From: Oribacterium sp. KHPX15
GTDB lineage: Bacteria; Bacillota; Clostridia; Lachnospirales; Lachnospiraceae
DNA length: 64,000 nt
Direction: 5' to 3'
Assembly (NCBI RefSeq): GCF_900107835.1
Contig: NZ_FNRG01000003.1
Coordinates: forward strand, 186,001 to 250,000
This document shows, one piece after another, positions 41,550 to 49,537 of the stretch (positions are counted from its first letter, which is position 1; the number at the start of each line of letters is the position of its first letter). A program made the translations under genes and the position numbers. The notes beneath the pieces are model-generated. The model saw nothing but the letters and a program-made list of their open reading frames with translations, did no database searches and was not told the origin of the DNA.

Positions 41550-42128
41550 TTAATCCGGTGTATATGGTATGTGAAGGATTACTTTTGCGCCTATTGCATC
41601 ATTATTTGCAAGTATTAATTCAAACCGATTGTCATATAAAAGCTCTAAGCGTTTCAAACTGTTGCTTAAGCCAAGGTGCTGACCATCCTTTGATACAGAG
41701 ATTCCGTTATTGATCTTTTCTATTATTTCTTCATCCAACCCCTGTCCATTATCTGAAATTGTGATCTCAAAATAAAATGGCGTTTTGTATTTGGCTGATA
41801 AAGAATCAGTGCTGCAGTCATATTTATCGCAGTTGATCCTGATATCTAACGTTTCTCCGTGTGGTATGGCATGTTTTATGATGTTTTCCACAAAAGTGAT
41901 AAGCAGGAGTGGAGGAACCTGTACAAGGGCATAGTCCTCTTTTGTGTGTAATTCATATTTTATGGTGTGACCTAATCGTAGGTTTTGAATATTAATGTAA
42001 TCTTCAATGTGGGCTAATTCGCTGCTTAGATTGATGAAATCCTGATCTGCCTGAAACAGGTAGCGCAGATACTTTGAAGTAAATGTAAGCATTTTTCTTG
42101 CGGTTTCAGTTTCTCCTATGCTAAGCAT
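41550..42128 (-). CDS. YesM-type sensor kinase, C-terminal part (after in-frame TGA)
   Basis: 192 aa as an isolated frame. Contains the end of the His_kinase domain (TARKMLTFTSKYLRYLF, HIEDYINIQNLRLGHTIKYE) and an intact HATPase: PPLLLITFVENIIKHAI (N box), SDNGQGLDEE and HLGLSNSLKRLELLY. It is in the same frame as the upstream gene part; only TGA at 42147-42149 separates them. No RBS is evident at its ATG, which argues that it was once the same protein. Translates as kinase only if the TGA is read through. Confidence 0.85.
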   Translation of the reverse strand: MLSIGETETARKMLTFTSKYLRYLFQADQDFINLSSELAHIEDYINIQNLRLGHTIKYELHTKEDYALVQVPPLLLITFVENIIKHAIPHGETLDIRINCDKYDCSTDSLSAKYKTPFYFEITISDNGQGLDEEIIEKINNGISVSKDGQHLGLSNSLKRLELLYDNRFELILANNDAIGAKVILHIPYTPD

Positions 42129-42146
42129 ACTGTCGATAGTGGTCAG

Positions 42147-43277
42147 TCAATTTAAATAAAAATGAGGTTTGATCTGCTGCTGTAAAAAGTGAATAAGGAA
42201 GTTATTCTTTTCAAGTTCAGCCTCATAAATATTGATCTTTAGTCTGGTTATTTCATGGGTCAGATTTTTAAACTGCCTGTTTATCTGATTCAGCTCCTGA
42301 ATATTGGTATCAGATAACATGATGGAAGCTTCCTGTGTTTGATCCGGATCTTCCGGAAGTCTGTCCAAGGCAGCTAAATTATCTGATAATAATTTGATCG
42401 GAAGTATGATCTTTCTGTATGTGAACAAAATATATATTCCCATCAGTATTATAAATATCAGTGCCAAAAGAAAGATCAAAAATAACAGAAAGAATATATG
42501 CCCATAATGGCTGAAAACATCCATATAAATGCTTATATCAAATGGAATGTCATACTGTGTATTCTCAATTGCTATTTTGCTGTAAAACAACGAAGCAGGA
42601 CCTGATGGAACCTCATTAGTAGCATAGAAAACATTGTTGCCTGACTCAAATTGAATGCAGCCCAGTCTGCCAAGGTTTAAAGATGATAGAGGGGCGCTCA
42701 CGTCTTTCATATCAATTGCACTGGCAAATACATAATCTTTATAGCAGATACAGTAATATAAGAAGGTGCAATCGTTAAATTCATAAGGTGTCCATTCTAT
42801 GATGTATGAACTTTGGTTTACATCTGCATCATTTATCAGTTTATCCCTGATAGCCTGATAAGCAGCATAATCCAGTGCGATGGAAGAGGCATTGATAAAA
42901 AGCTGGTTTTCTTTTGAATAAAAGAAATATTGAAACTCATTACCGATGGCATATTGCATTTCGCCTACTCTGGCTCTCAGGTCCTCGCTGGCCTGACGAT
43001 AATCACCCATATTGTTATCAGGATTGAAATCCTCCAATACATGTTCGTGAACAACGGTCCATTGAACAAAGTGTGCTACCGCATCCAACTTGTGAGACAA
43101 TTCTTTTTCATAAATATCAATAGAGTTTTTAATTGAAGCATCATTCTGTCTTCTCATTTCAGAAAAAGCATACCCACTTACCATCAGAAATATCAATCCG
43201 ATAGGGATTGCAAGAAGCATCAATCTTCTGATATAAAGAGTTGCCTGAAAGGATCTGTTAAATCTTTTTGCTTTCAT
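42147..43277 (-). CDS. YesM-type sensor kinase, N-terminal part (ends at in-frame TGA)
   Basis: 376 aa. TM at about 19-39, extracytoplasmic sensor (40-245), TM at about 250-278, HAMP-like linker, then the start of the His_kinase domain. The H-box reads LQQQIKPHFYLN (His372) and stops at TGA immediately afterwards. In related kinases this position carries an ordinary residue and the protein continues for about 200 more residues, which are found in the same frame at 41550-42146. Nonsense mutation, sequencing error or recoding are possible. Kinase of the YesN-type regulator downstream; likely senses a glycan outside the cell. Confidence 0.85.
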   Translation of the reverse strand: MKAKRFNRSFQATLYIRRLMLLAIPIGLIFLMVSGYAFSEMRRQNDASIKNSIDIYEKELSHKLDAVAHFVQWTVVHEHVLEDFNPDNNMGDYRQASEDLRARVGEMQYAIGNEFQYFFYSKENQLFINASSIALDYAAYQAIRDKLINDADVNQSSYIIEWTPYEFNDCTFLYYCICYKDYVFASAIDMKDVSAPLSSLNLGRLGCIQFESGNNVFYATNEVPSGPASLFYSKIAIENTQYDIPFDISIYMDVFSHYGHIFFLLFLIFLLALIFIILMGIYILFTYRKIILPIKLLSDNLAALDRLPEDPDQTQEASIMLSDTNIQELNQINRQFKNLTHEITRLKINIYEAELEKNNFLIHFLQQQIKPHFYLN

Positions 43278-43363
43278 ACAAATTACCTTTTGTAAATCAC
43301 ATTTTTTACATTACTTATTATAAAAGGATAGTAGTGAATACTCTATAAGATTGATATTTTAAT

Positions 43364-43400
43364 TCGGAAAAGTGCTATCAGACAATCGTAAAAGTGCTAT
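43364..43400 (+). promoter_or_regulatory. Tandem direct repeats ahead of the ABC operon, probable AraC-type site
   Basis: Two 15-base repeats (43364-43378 and 43386-43400, TCGnAAAAGTGCTAT, one mismatch) with a 22-base period, i.e. two turns of the helix. They abut the -35 position of a promoter whose -10 is TATGAT (43421-43426). This is the usual layout for AraC-family activators; the YesN-type regulator is encoded divergently. Confidence 0.7.
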
Positions 43401-43420
43401 TTCTCATTTCGGATTATTTA

Positions 43421-43426
43421 TATGAT
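43421..43426 (+). promoter_or_regulatory. -10 box of the ABC sugar operon
   Basis: TATGAT; the corresponding -35 (43398-43403, TATTTC) is poor, which is expected for an activator-dependent promoter. The ATG inside this box is therefore not the start of the permease; ATG 43458 is. Confidence 0.5.
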
Positions 43427-43457
43427 TTGTTTTGTAAAAAACAAGGAGGCAATCCAA

Positions 43458-44375
43458 ATGAGAGAGTTGGCACTGAAAAAGAACAATAAGATTTCAAATT
43501 ATTATCAGCTATATTTATTATTACTTCCCTCGGCAATTCTACTTATATGTTTTTCATATATTCCAATGTGTGGGATCATTATCGCGTTCCAGGATTATTC
43601 TCCGGCATTGGGAATTACAGGAAGTCATTTTGTGGGCTTTAAAAATTTTCTTCAGTTTTTCAGATCATACCAATTTGGTGTAACAATAAAAAATACCCTC
43701 ATTCTCAGCTTATATAGCATACTTGTAGGATTTCCTCTTCCTATCCTTCTTGCACTTATGTGTAATCAGATGAGATCAGGGAGATTTAAGAAAGTATTTC
43801 AGGTCATTACATATTTACCGCATTTTATTTCAACAATGGTTATGTGCGGTTTGATATTGATCTTTCTTTCACCAAGCAGTGGCTTATTTGCCAATGTTTT
43901 TGGCTTATTCGGAAAAGAGTTTCCTAATCTGATGGCAGACGCAGGCAAATTTAAGCATGTGTATGTATGGAGCGATATATGGCAGCATCTGGGATGGGAC
44001 AGTATCATATATCTTGCGGCTCTTGCCGGAGTAGACCCAAGCTTCTATGAAGCTGCAGCTGTGGATGGAGCTACAACCCTCCAGAAGATAAAGTATATTG
44101 ATATCCCGATGATACTTCCGACAGCGATGGTACTTTTGGTTTTAAGAGCCGGCAGCATTTTAGGAATAGGCTTTGAAAAAGTTTTTTTACTTCAGAATGT
44201 TCAGAATATTATGAGTTCTGAGATCATATCAACCTATGTTTATAAGATGGGTATGCAGAGCATGCAATATAGCCTGTCTACGGCGATTGGACTTTTCAAC
44301 ACGGTGGTCAACCTGATCGTATTACTATTCGTAAACTGGGTTTCCAAAAAGACTACAGAAAGCAGTTTGTTCTAG
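43458..44375 (+). CDS. Sugar ABC transporter permease (LplB type)
   Basis: 305 aa with six membrane helices. Binding-protein-dependent permease motif EAAAVDGATTLQKIKYIDIP (EAA loop) near residue 200. N-terminus YYQLYLLLLPSAILLICFSY is typical of LplB/YteP permeases. Start 43458 is chosen for AAGGAGG 8-9 bases ahead. First gene of an operon with a second permease, binding protein and GH31 enzyme; no ATPase is encoded here, so a shared MsmX-type ATPase is expected. Confidence 0.92.
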   Translation: MRELALKKNNKISNYYQLYLLLLPSAILLICFSYIPMCGIIIAFQDYSPALGITGSHFVGFKNFLQFFRSYQFGVTIKNTLILSLYSILVGFPLPILLALMCNQMRSGRFKKVFQVITYLPHFISTMVMCGLILIFLSPSSGLFANVFGLFGKEFPNLMADAGKFKHVYVWSDIWQHLGWDSIIYLAALAGVDPSFYEAAAVDGATTLQKIKYIDIPMILPTAMVLLVLRAGSILGIGFEKVFLLQNVQNIMSSEIISTYVYKMGMQSMQYSLSTAIGLFNTVVNLIVLLFVNWVSKKTTESSLF

Positions 44376-44384
44376 GAGGAAGTA

Positions 44385-45269
44385 ATGAAAACGAAGGGTT
44401 TTTCACAAGATAAAGTAGTGAATGTTGTGTTTTACGTTATTGCCATACTGATGATCCTGATGGTTGTTTATCCATTGTGGTTTGTAATCATAGCATCTTT
44501 CAGTAATCCGGCAGATGTGGCTACAGGTAAGGTATGGTTTTGGCCAAAAAGCATTGATTTCAGAGGCTATAAGCTGTTATTTGAGCAGGATCAGATATGG
44601 AGAAGTTACTTTAATACTATCGTATATACGGTGGTTGGTACCTTAGTGTCTCTGATTGTGAATATAACTGCCGGTTACGCTATGAGCCGCAAGGATCTGC
44701 CGGGCAGAAAATGGATCAATATTTTCTATATTGTTCCAATGTTTATAAACGGCGGTCTCATACCTACGTATCTTACGGTAAAACAGTTTGGACTTTTGGA
44801 TAACTGGCTTGTAATGGTACTTCCGTTTGCAGTCAGCACATACAACATTATAGTTGCAAGAACCTTCTTTGAATCGACTCTTCCGGAATCATTATGGGAA
44901 GCAGCCCAGCTTGATGGCTGTTCTACTTTGAGGTACTTTTTCCAGTTCGTAATTCCGTTATCAAAGGCGGTAATAGCAGTTGTCGGATTGTGGACAGCAG
45001 TTGGCTTATGGAACTCATGGTTCAATGCTTTGATCTATTTACAAAATGAGGATCTGATGCCATTACAGCTGGTTCTGAGAAGAATACTTATTGCAAATGA
45101 ATCTTTGCTGGGAGCTGCAACCGGTACTATGGCCCAGGAATTAAGACAGCTTTCAGATATGATGAAATATGGTTCTATAGTGGTTTCAACATTGCCTATC
45201 ATGATGATCTATCCATTCTTACAAAAGTATTTTAATCAGGGCGTAATGATCGGTGCAGTGAAGGGATAA
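44385..45269 (+). CDS. Sugar ABC transporter permease (LplC/YtcP type)
   Basis: 294 aa, six membrane helices. EAA loop as EAAQLDGCSTLRYFFQFVIP near residue 165-185 and the family ending YPFLQKYFNQGVMIGAVKG. Partner of the preceding permease. RBS AGGAGGA 4-5 bases ahead; 9 bases from the previous stop. Confidence 0.94.
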   Translation: MKTKGFSQDKVVNVVFYVIAILMILMVVYPLWFVIIASFSNPADVATGKVWFWPKSIDFRGYKLLFEQDQIWRSYFNTIVYTVVGTLVSLIVNITAGYAMSRKDLPGRKWINIFYIVPMFINGGLIPTYLTVKQFGLLDNWLVMVLPFAVSTYNIIVARTFFESTLPESLWEAAQLDGCSTLRYFFQFVIPLSKAVIAVVGLWTAVGLWNSWFNALIYLQNEDLMPLQLVLRRILIANESLLGAATGTMAQELRQLSDMMKYGSIVVSTLPIMMIYPFLQKYFNQGVMIGAVKG

Positions 45270-45302
45270 TTTAAGTTACAATAAAGAAAGAAGGAGCAGA
45301 CT

Positions 45303-46868
45303 ATGAAAAAGAAATTGAGTATCGCAATAGGGGGATTTTTAACAGCTTCTATGATGCTTACAGCCTGTGGGGGAACAACATCATCCACAGAGCCGACAAG
45401 CGGAAGCGCTGAAGATGACTACAAAGTGGCAACAGTCAGATGGGCTGACTGGGGAGAGGATTATCACAAAGGTTTTCCTGACCAGGCTGCTGCTGAAGCA
45501 GGAATTAATATTACCTGGAACACAATATTAAATTCCGATTGGGGTGATAAGAAGGCTGTTCTTCTTGCAGGCGGCAATTTACCGGATGCATTTGTCGGAT
45601 CGATCTGTTTTACAGAGACTGATATCCTCACTAATGCCGGTACTTTTATAGCATTAGACGATTATATCGATGAATACATGCCAAATCTTAAAAAGATCAT
45701 GGAAGAAGACGAGACAATGAGAGCACTCGCTACATCTGCTGATGGGCACATCTATGGTCTTCCTTCAAAGAAGCCATGTCGTCCAACTGTAGCAAATCAG
45801 ATGTTTATCAATAAGGTATGGCTGGACAATTTAGGTCTGTCAGTTCCTACCACATACGATGAGTATGTAGAGGTACTCCGAGCATTCAGAGATGAGGATG
45901 CAAATGGAAATGGTGACCCGACAGATGAAATCCCATTTGGTCAGGGTTACGCAGATTCAGTTATGTTTTTCTGTCTTCCATTTGGCACAACCATCGGTGC
46001 TGATAGTACATATATGATGGCAGTACAGGATGGTAAGCCTGTATATCTTCCGATTACAGATAACTATAAAGATGGAATCAAAGCTATGCATGAATGCTTC
46101 GAGGAAGGACTGATCGATCCTGAAATCTTTACAGAAGACACATCTATGCGTGATGCAAAGCTTATGAGTGAAACACCTATTGTCGGTTCTGCGCCGGGAT
46201 GGACAGCAGATGCAACATTTGGTGCAAATGCAGATCAGTATGCAGCACTTCCGGCACTTGTTGGTCCGGATGGAAATCAGTACATTTCATCAGATCCGGA
46301 GCATTGGAATTACAGCAGATATGAATTTGTCGTAACTTCAGATTGTAAAGATCCCGGTCCACTCCTTGCCTGGGCGGATAAGTTCTATTCAGAAGATGCT
46401 TCTATCCAGAATTTTTATGGAGCATTTGGAGTTGGTGTAGAAAAGGATGAGTCAGCAGGAACATATAAGGTTCTTGAGCCAAACGATGGCAATTCGGCTG
46501 ATACATTTGCCTGGATCAAATCACTTCGTGACTTCGGTCCCAAATATGTTGCAGATGGCTTTAATGACAAAGTTTCATATGCCGGTGAAAATGGTGATGC
46601 TGCAAAGCTTTTGTTAGATAAAGATGTGAAGCAGTATGCATGTGAAGCATATCCAAATGTTAGCTATACACCTGACCAACTTAATACTCTTGCAACATTA
46701 TATGCCGATCTGGAAGCATATGTATCATCAAATCAGGCGACATGGGTTGCTGACGGCGGCCTGGATGAGCAGTGGGATAAATATATTTCACAGCTTGAAA
46801 TGATGGGAATTAATGATTTCTTACAGATCCAGCAGGATGCATATGATTGCTATAATGCAAATAAATAA
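45303..46868 (+). CDS. Sugar ABC transporter substrate-binding lipoprotein (LplA type)
   Basis: 521 aa. Lipobox LTAC (Cys22). Solute-binding protein with the segments GDKKAVLLAGGNLPDAF, LDDYIDEYMPNLKKI, DGHIYGLPSKKP and FINKVWLDNLGLSVPTTYDE, all typical of LplA/YtcQ lipoproteins that capture oligosaccharides. C-terminus is helical (DEQWDKYISQLEMMGI). Codon use is biased for high expression. RBS AAGGAG. A terminator-like hairpin lies between it and the GH31 gene. Confidence 0.93.
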   Translation: MKKKLSIAIGGFLTASMMLTACGGTTSSTEPTSGSAEDDYKVATVRWADWGEDYHKGFPDQAAAEAGINITWNTILNSDWGDKKAVLLAGGNLPDAFVGSICFTETDILTNAGTFIALDDYIDEYMPNLKKIMEEDETMRALATSADGHIYGLPSKKPCRPTVANQMFINKVWLDNLGLSVPTTYDEYVEVLRAFRDEDANGNGDPTDEIPFGQGYADSVMFFCLPFGTTIGADSTYMMAVQDGKPVYLPITDNYKDGIKAMHECFEEGLIDPEIFTEDTSMRDAKLMSETPIVGSAPGWTADATFGANADQYAALPALVGPDGNQYISSDPEHWNYSRYEFVVTSDCKDPGPLLAWADKFYSEDASIQNFYGAFGVGVEKDESAGTYKVLEPNDGNSADTFAWIKSLRDFGPKYVADGFNDKVSYAGENGDAAKLLLDKDVKQYACEAYPNVSYTPDQLNTLATLYADLEAYVSSNQATWVADGGLDEQWDKYISQLEMMGINDFLQIQQDAYDCYNANK

Positions 46869-46893
46869 AGGGTTTTAAGGAACAGTACCGGAG

Positions 46894-46934
46894 ACGGGCG
46901 AGCTTACATATGAAATTGGAGGCTTGCCCATTTT
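46894..46934 (+). terminator. Hairpin terminator between binding-protein and GH31 genes
   Basis: An 8-bp stem with one GU pair (46894-46901 with 46920-46927), then ATTTTTT. Probably partial termination after the abundant binding protein. Confidence 0.65.
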
Positions 46935-46959
46935 TTATGAAACTCAGAGGAGTAATGAA

Positions 46960-49311
46960 ATGGCAGTGATCTTAGGGGAAAAATACAGAATATCTATCCT
47001 GACACATCGTTTGATCAGGCTTGAATATCAGGAAGATGGCATATTCGAAGACAGAATTACAAAAGCTGTTGTAAACAGGACATTTGATGATATTAAAGTG
47101 AAGAGCCGGAGCGAAGATGGATATCTATATGTGGAAACAGACAGTCTTTTATTAAAATATGATCAGAAACCATTTTCTACAAATGGCTTGGAAATAAAGC
47201 TCAAGGATTTTGGGACAACCTGGCATTATAGCATCATTTATGGAAATTCTGACAGGAATCTACTCGGAACAGCACGCACTTTAGATGAAACCGATGGAAG
47301 AGTAATGCTTGAACCGGGAATCTTTGGACGTAACGGTTATGCGGTATTGGATGATAGTATAAGTCCGGTTCTCGATGAAACAAATGAGTATGTAAACAGA
47401 AATACTGATGGACTTGACATTTATTTCTTTGGATACGGCACAGATTTTTATGAAGGGCTCAGGGATTTCTACAGGCTTTGCGGTAAAACTCCTATGATCC
47501 CAAGATATGCTTTAGGAAACTGGTGGAGCAGATATTATCGTTATTCTGAAGAATCCTATAAAGAGGTTGTTGATAAATTTGAACAGGAGCAGATACCTCT
47601 TTCCGTAGCTGTTATCGATATGGACTGGCACATCACTGAGGTAGATGAAAAATACGGAACCGGATGGACAGGATACACCTGGAATAAGGAACTGTTCCCT
47701 GATCCTGGCAGGTTTTTAAAGATGCTCCACGACAGGGGATTAGCTGCAACCTTGAACCTTCATCCTGCAGACGGCATCAGAGGCTTTGAAGATATGTATG
47801 AGGATGTGGCACGGGAAATGGGGATCGACCCTGCAACTGAAAAGCCGGTGGAATTTGATCTCAGCGATTCAAAATTTCGCGATACATATTTCAAAAAGGT
47901 GATGAATCCCATGGAGGATGAAGGTGTTGATTTCTGGTGGATCGACTGGCAGCAGGGCACCGGAAAGCCTGATGCTGTTGATCCTTTATTCTTACTGAAT
48001 CATTATCACTATGTTGATCAGGAAAAAAGAAATATCAGACCTATGATATTCTCCAGATATGCAGGTCCCGGCAGTCATAGATATCCTGTGGGATTTTCAG
48101 GTGATACTATTTCCAGTTGGCGCAGTTTAAATATTCAACCATTTTTCACAAGCACATCAAGCAATATCGGATATGGCTGGTGGAGCCATGATATCGGCGG
48201 ACATATGCAGGGAGATAAAAATGACGAGCGTCTTGTAAGATGGATCGAATATGGTGTTTTTTCTCCGATCATGCGTTTACACAGCAGCAACAGTGCGTTT
48301 ATGAATAAGGAGCCATGGGAGATAGATGAGCCATATAGAGGTGTTATCAGGAAATATATGAGGCTGAGACATGCCCTTCTTCCATATCTTTATACTGAAA
48401 ACTACAGAGCATATAAAGAAGATAAACCGCTGATCAGACCGATGTACTATGACTACCATAGCTTTGAAGCGTCATATCATGTACCTAATGAATATGGCTT
48501 TGGAGAATCTTTGCTTGTTGGTGCGATCACAGAGCCAGCCGATGAAAAGTACAGAGTTGCTTCTGTTAATATGTTGATTCCGGACGGAATCTGGTATGAC
48601 ATATTTAACGGACGTATTTATAAAGGAGCAGTTAAGCGTAAGCTGTATCGTAAGCTGGATGAAATACCGGTACTGCTCAAGGCAGGCGGAATCGTGCCAA
48701 CGTCTTTAAATGATCGTGAAAATGGTACTGCCAATCCTGAAGGAATAGGGCTTTATATAGGGGCAGGAGCAAATGGCTGTTATACAATGTATGAAGATGA
48801 TGGAACTTCCATGAATTATAAAAAGCAGCAGCTTGTCACTACTGAATATAATGTTGTTTGGGATGAAAATGGCGCAATTGAGATCAATATAGGTAAAGCT
48901 GAGGGCATACTGTCATTGATTCCAGGTGAAAGAAAATATGAGATCAGGATTTATGGTGTTGATTTAGTCAAAGATAAGTTTGCTGTTTCTGTTTGTGGAA
49001 AAGAAGTGTTGCAGGATGATCAGGATATTTACTTTAAGTATGATGATAAAAGATCAATACTTACAGTCACTTTATCTAAGGTCATATCGGAGTGCGGCTT
49101 AGAATTGTCTGTTTCAGGACTGGAGCCGGGGAAGAATGCTTATAAAGAACAGGTAACCGACTTGTTGAAGAGGGCATGGTCTGATAATTGTGAGAAGGAT
49201 GCTGTTTTCAATGCCTTAAATAGTTTGGGACATGATGATTTCCTTAACTGGTTAAAGGAAGATAACTGTTCTGAATTACTGAAAGATGCAGTCACTGAGT
49301 TATGTATGTAG
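46960..49311 (+). CDS. Glycoside hydrolase family 31 (alpha-glucosidase/xylosidase type)
   Basis: 783 aa. N-terminal beta-sandwich, then the (beta/alpha)8 barrel: PRYALGNWWSRYYRYSEES, VAVIDMDWHITEVD, DFWWIDWQQG with the nucleophile Asp329, FSGDTISSW with the acid/base Asp382, and WSHDIGGHMQG. Beta domains follow, with a long C-terminal tail (700-783) that I cannot assign. No signal peptide, so it acts inside the cell on imported oligosaccharide. Start 46960 is chosen because GAGGAG lies 8 bases ahead. GH31 enzymes cleave alpha-linked glucose, xylose or sulfoquinovose; which one is not decided here. Confidence 0.92.
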   Translation: MAVILGEKYRISILTHRLIRLEYQEDGIFEDRITKAVVNRTFDDIKVKSRSEDGYLYVETDSLLLKYDQKPFSTNGLEIKLKDFGTTWHYSIIYGNSDRNLLGTARTLDETDGRVMLEPGIFGRNGYAVLDDSISPVLDETNEYVNRNTDGLDIYFFGYGTDFYEGLRDFYRLCGKTPMIPRYALGNWWSRYYRYSEESYKEVVDKFEQEQIPLSVAVIDMDWHITEVDEKYGTGWTGYTWNKELFPDPGRFLKMLHDRGLAATLNLHPADGIRGFEDMYEDVAREMGIDPATEKPVEFDLSDSKFRDTYFKKVMNPMEDEGVDFWWIDWQQGTGKPDAVDPLFLLNHYHYVDQEKRNIRPMIFSRYAGPGSHRYPVGFSGDTISSWRSLNIQPFFTSTSSNIGYGWWSHDIGGHMQGDKNDERLVRWIEYGVFSPIMRLHSSNSAFMNKEPWEIDEPYRGVIRKYMRLRHALLPYLYTENYRAYKEDKPLIRPMYYDYHSFEASYHVPNEYGFGESLLVGAITEPADEKYRVASVNMLIPDGIWYDIFNGRIYKGAVKRKLYRKLDEIPVLLKAGGIVPTSLNDRENGTANPEGIGLYIGAGANGCYTMYEDDGTSMNYKKQQLVTTEYNVVWDENGAIEINIGKAEGILSLIPGERKYEIRIYGVDLVKDKFAVSVCGKEVLQDDQDIYFKYDDKRSILTVTLSKVISECGLELSVSGLEPGKNAYKEQVTDLLKRAWSDNCEKDAVFNALNSLGHDDFLNWLKEDNCSELLKDAVTELCM

Positions 49312-49537
49312 AATGTACATAGACGAACTTGTAAGTATAGAGCGGAAGATTAATTTGATGATGCAAGGAAGAAGTGCTGTGAGCCTATAATAGTTCAGCC
49401 GGGGATGAACTGTTAAATCGTACTTATAAATAAGAAACAGATCATTCATCTAACCGGTTTACAGCCTGAAAAACATGATGTAAAATACGAGGGTTAATAT
49501 TTTATATGAGAAAAAATATGTTTTTTGGGAGTAGGGG

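Noticed and set aside
42129-42170. Clear SECIS element after the in-frame TGA
   Set aside because: Only a weak 4-bp stem could be drawn (ACTG/CAGT); no firm apical loop. Recoding is kept as one option, not as a call.
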